DNA from: Pacificitalea sp040119125
GTDB lineage: Bacteria > Pseudomonadota > Alphaproteobacteria > Rhodobacterales > Rhodobacteraceae
NCBI GenBank assembly: GCA_040119125.1
Contig: JBEDTR010000009.1
Coordinates: forward strand, 18,284-82,283
Direction: 5' to 3'
DNA: 64,000 nucleotides
Shown here: positions 62,236-64,000 of the stretch, piece by piece
Numbering within the stretch: the stretch's first letter is position 1
Layout of the letters: each line of letters starts with the position of its first letter
Position numbers and translations under genes: made by a program
The notes under the pieces: generated by a model
The model's database searches: none
Told to the model about the DNA's origin: nothing
What the model saw: only the letters and a program-made list of their open reading frames with translations

Positions 62236-62706
62236 ATGCGGCACCTTTGGATCACCGCGGCCGTCGCCTTTGTGCTCGACCAGATCACCAAATACGGGGT
62301 GATCTACGGGCTGGCCCTGCAACCGGGCCAAAGCTACGAATTGCTGCCGCCGCTGGTGACCTTTCGCAAAGGGCTGAACACCGGCATCAATTTCGGGCTG
62401 CTCCACGGACATCCCGATATCACGCGCTGGGCGCTTTTCGCGCTGGCACTGGCGATCTGTGTGGCGCTGGTGATCTGGGCCAAGCGCAGTTTTGTCCGGA
62501 CGGCGGAATTCGTCTCGGCAGGGCTCGTCCTTGGCGGCGCTTTGGGCAATGCGGTGGACCGGGTGTTTCACCGCGGCGTGCTGGATTTCCTCAACATGTC
62601 CTGCTGCGGCATCAACAATCCCTACATCTTTAACGTGGCGGACATCTTTATCTTTGCCGGGGCAATCGGGCTGCTGGTCTGGGGTGGCAGCAAAAAGGCT
62701 GCGTGA
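62236..62706 (+). CDS. lspA: Lipoprotein signal peptidase (signal peptidase II)
   Basis: 156 residues with four membrane helices. The catalytic aspartates are D109 (GNAVDRV) and D136 (FNVADIFI). The conserved NTGINFG motif (residues 48-54) matches the N-x-G-x-x-F pattern. It cleaves prolipoprotein signal peptides at the lipobox; three lipoproteins in this window are candidate substrates. It starts 1 nt after purH. Confidence 0.96.
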   Translation: MRHLWITAAVAFVLDQITKYGVIYGLALQPGQSYELLPPLVTFRKGLNTGINFGLLHGHPDITRWALFALALAICVALVIWAKRSFVRTAEFVSAGLVLGGALGNAVDRVFHRGVLDFLNMSCCGINNPYIFNVADIFIFAGAIGLLVWGGSKKAA

Positions 62707-62754
62707 CGTGTCGGGAACGATACGGTAAAGAGAGCAAAACGAGAGGACGGGGCA

Positions 62755-63300
62755 ATGGAGGCAAGGATGCAATCGGCAAAGGGGCGGAACGTGATCGCCT
62801 GCGCGCTGGTCGCCCTGACGCTGGCGGCCTGCGGTGATCGCGATCCCGAATTGATGAACATCAACCGGGCGCAGCGCACACCTGACGAATTCGCGATCCT
62901 TCCCAGCAAACCGATTCAGCAGCCGGAAAACTACGCCGCGCTGCCGACGCCCACGCCAGGGGCCGGTAACCTGGTCGATCCCACGCCCGAGGCCGACGCT
63001 GTTGCCGCACTGGGCGGCGATCCCCGTCGGGTCGCACGCAATGGCGGCCCGCTGGTGGGGGATCCCGGCCTGCTGAACCATTCGCTGCGTTATGGCCGCC
63101 GGGAAGCGATCCGCGCCGAACTGGCCGCCGCTGATCTGGAATACCGCCGCAAGAATGACGGGCGTCTTTTGGAGCGGCTGTTTAACCTGACGATCTATTA
63201 CAAGGCGTATGAGCCCTACTCGCTCGACCAGCATGCCGAGCTTCAGCGCTGGCGTCAGGCCGGAGCCCGCACGCCCGCCGCGCCGCCGCAGGTCGACTGA
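62755..63300 (+). CDS. DUF3035 lipoprotein
   Basis: 181 residues. The lipobox LAAC follows a hydrophobic stretch (ALVALTLAACGD), so it is a lipid-anchored protein. The remainder is a Pro/Ala-rich low-complexity segment (PTPTPGAGNLVDPTPEAD) and a charged helix (AELAAADLEYRRKND). It matches the alphaproteobacterial DUF3035 family, of unknown role. It follows lspA by 48 nt, so it belongs to the same run. Confidence 0.82.
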   Translation: MEARMQSAKGRNVIACALVALTLAACGDRDPELMNINRAQRTPDEFAILPSKPIQQPENYAALPTPTPGAGNLVDPTPEADAVAALGGDPRRVARNGGPLVGDPGLLNHSLRYGRREAIRAELAAADLEYRRKNDGRLLERLFNLTIYYKAYEPYSLDQHAELQRWRQAGARTPAAPPQVD

Positions 63301-63330
63301 GACCCGAGGCACAGCCACCAGACCTACAAT

Positions 63331-63357
63331 AAAGCCGCGCCCCCTGAGCGCGGCTTT
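63331..63357 (+). terminator. Rho-independent terminator after the DUF3035 gene
   Basis: 10-bp stem AAAGCCGCGC/GCGCGGCTTT with a 7-nt loop, closing the rsmB-heparinase-purH-lspA run. The 3' T run is short (TTT then GTC). Confidence 0.8.
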
Positions 63358-63884
63358 GTCATGTCTGGCTTAAGGCTGGTGTGTAGAGCGCAGGTTGCCG
63401 GTCTGATCGTCGTGGCCCCTGCCGTCGGCCCACTGTTGGGCAGGGGGCGCAGACACAGGGATGCACGCAGCCGGGGAGCTGAGGATGGCGGCCTTATCTG
63501 GCCCGGGTCCATCACCTCTCACGGGCTATAAAACGGCCCCTCTATATAGAGAGCGATTTTCGAGGGTCTTCTCAGGGCCCCGAGGCGACAGCGATTCCCG
63601 ATCAGATCAGTTCAGACAGTCGCGATTCCCCGAATCCGGCCCGATTTGTCGGGTGCCTCAGGGTCATGCAAAAGAATCCGAAGGTGACTCGGGCCCGATA
63701 AGGGGGGTGACTCGGGCGATTCCGGCAGAAATTGGTCCGTTTACAGCTATTTGCCCTAGGGGAAGGGCTGAAACAGCCTCCACCACGACCCAAAAAGCCG
63801 CATTTTTATGTAAGGCTAACCCATTGAAATTGCGCAGTTTTGTAACTTTTTGGAAGTTTTCGCGGATTTCCTTTCAGAAAGGGG
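63358..63884. other. Non-coding region upstream of an rRNA promoter
   Basis: No credible gene is seen. It contains a CCCCTGCC/GGCAGGGG hairpin at 63416-63446, a 12-bp palindrome CTCTATATAGAG at 63540-63551, a direct repeat of GGTGACTCGGGC at 63683-63694 and 63706-63717 (23 nt apart), and an AT-rich stretch just before the promoter (about 63795-63880) that could serve as an UP element. These are compatible with an rRNA operon control region. Confidence 0.6.
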
Positions 63885-63913
63885 TTGCGAGGTTGGTCGG
63901 GTATCCGTAGATA
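63885..63913 (+). promoter_or_regulatory. rRNA-type sigma-70 promoter
   Basis: TTGCGA at 63885-63890 and TAGATA at 63908-63913 with a 17-nt spacer, preceded by an A/T-rich block. This -35/-10 pair and its AT-rich upstream DNA resemble the promoters of Rhodobacterales rRNA operons. The 16S gene is expected just beyond the window. Confidence 0.7.
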
Positions 63914-64000
63914 GCCCCTCACCGGCGGCGCTGAGGCGCACAACGGGACGCCAGACGGGGCGGCTGAGACGGAAACGGACGGTCGCAAACGAGGCGGAAA
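63914..64000 (+). ncRNA. Probable start of an rRNA operon leader (partial)
   Basis: From about 63921 on, the sequence should be transcribed as the 5' leader of a pre-rRNA. It is G/C-rich with purine runs (GACGGAAACGGACGG, GAGGCGGAAA) and no reading frame of note. The mature 16S 5' end is not reached, so this rests on the promoter only. Confidence 0.5.

Overview
This 64-kb window is GC-rich chromosomal DNA from an alphaproteobacterium, almost certainly Rhodobacterales (Rhodobacter/Roseobacter group). The supporting signs are a 41-residue zinc-free ribosomal protein L36, a split HisG/HisZ pair, a phaA-phaB polyhydroxybutyrate pair, a spike-base protein of the type known from Rhodobacter gene transfer agents, many Rhodobacterales-type proteins of unknown function, and a TTGCGA-17-TAGATA promoter of rRNA type at the right edge. 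The genus cannot be fixed from this sequence. No CRISPR array, insertion sequence, integrase or prophage block was seen. It is mostly core chromosome with a few accessory patches.

Layout. 1-7.1 kb: a truncated 2,4-dienoyl-CoA reductase-like gene, three small proteins, ilvD, a CPBP membrane protease and an N-formylglutamate amidohydrolase. 7.1-11.8 kb: tRNA-Val, rpmJ, rlmN, then an amidoligase and a class I glutamine-amidotransferase-like hydrolase overlapping by 4 nt, followed by a zinc-type cation exporter. 11.8-18.8 kb: a small hypothetical, a LOG-family hydrolase, dapD, an SDR enzyme, an alpha/beta hydrolase lacking its nucleophile serine, an asparaginase and an alanine/glycine:cation symporter. 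18.7-23.9 kb: a glycine betaine/proline-type ABC importer (proW-proX-proV order), a phytanoyl-CoA dioxygenase-like hydroxylase and a divergent TetR regulator, with AT-rich spacers, probably one accessory module. 24-36.6 kb: a DUF1489 protein, hisS-hisZ-hisG, slyX, a lipoprotein, dnaE, ftsK and a DapC-like aminotransferase. 36.9-49.1 kb: an EAL-domain protein, tag, phaA-phaB, a 55-residue DUF465 protein, a TrmN6-like methyltransferase with DUF2007, a polyprenyl diphosphate synthase, tdk, an MscS channel, a pterin dehydratase, an acetyltransferase, a GDPD phosphodiesterase, RidA, an L,D-transpeptidase and the orphan spike-base gene. 49.1-57.2 kb: the ribosome/RNA cluster rbfA-(glycosidase)-truB-DUF1643, then rpsO-pnp, with a very acidic membrane-anchored protein between; dapB diverges from rbfA. 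57.2-64 kb: rsmB, a heparinase II/III-like gene, purH, lspA, a DUF3035 lipoprotein, then about 700 nt of non-coding DNA ending in an rRNA-type promoter and leader; the 16S gene itself must lie beyond the window.

Functionally, lysine/diaminopimelate synthesis (dapD, a dapC-like gene, dapB), histidine synthesis, branched-chain amino acid synthesis, purine synthesis, translation, DNA replication and chromosome segregation dominate. The most unusual parts are the amidoligase/hydrolase pair, the betaine importer with a cysteine-rich ATPase tail beside a 2-oxoglutarate hydroxylase, the serine-less HSL-type hydrolase, the orphan spike-base gene and the acidic membrane-anchored protein.
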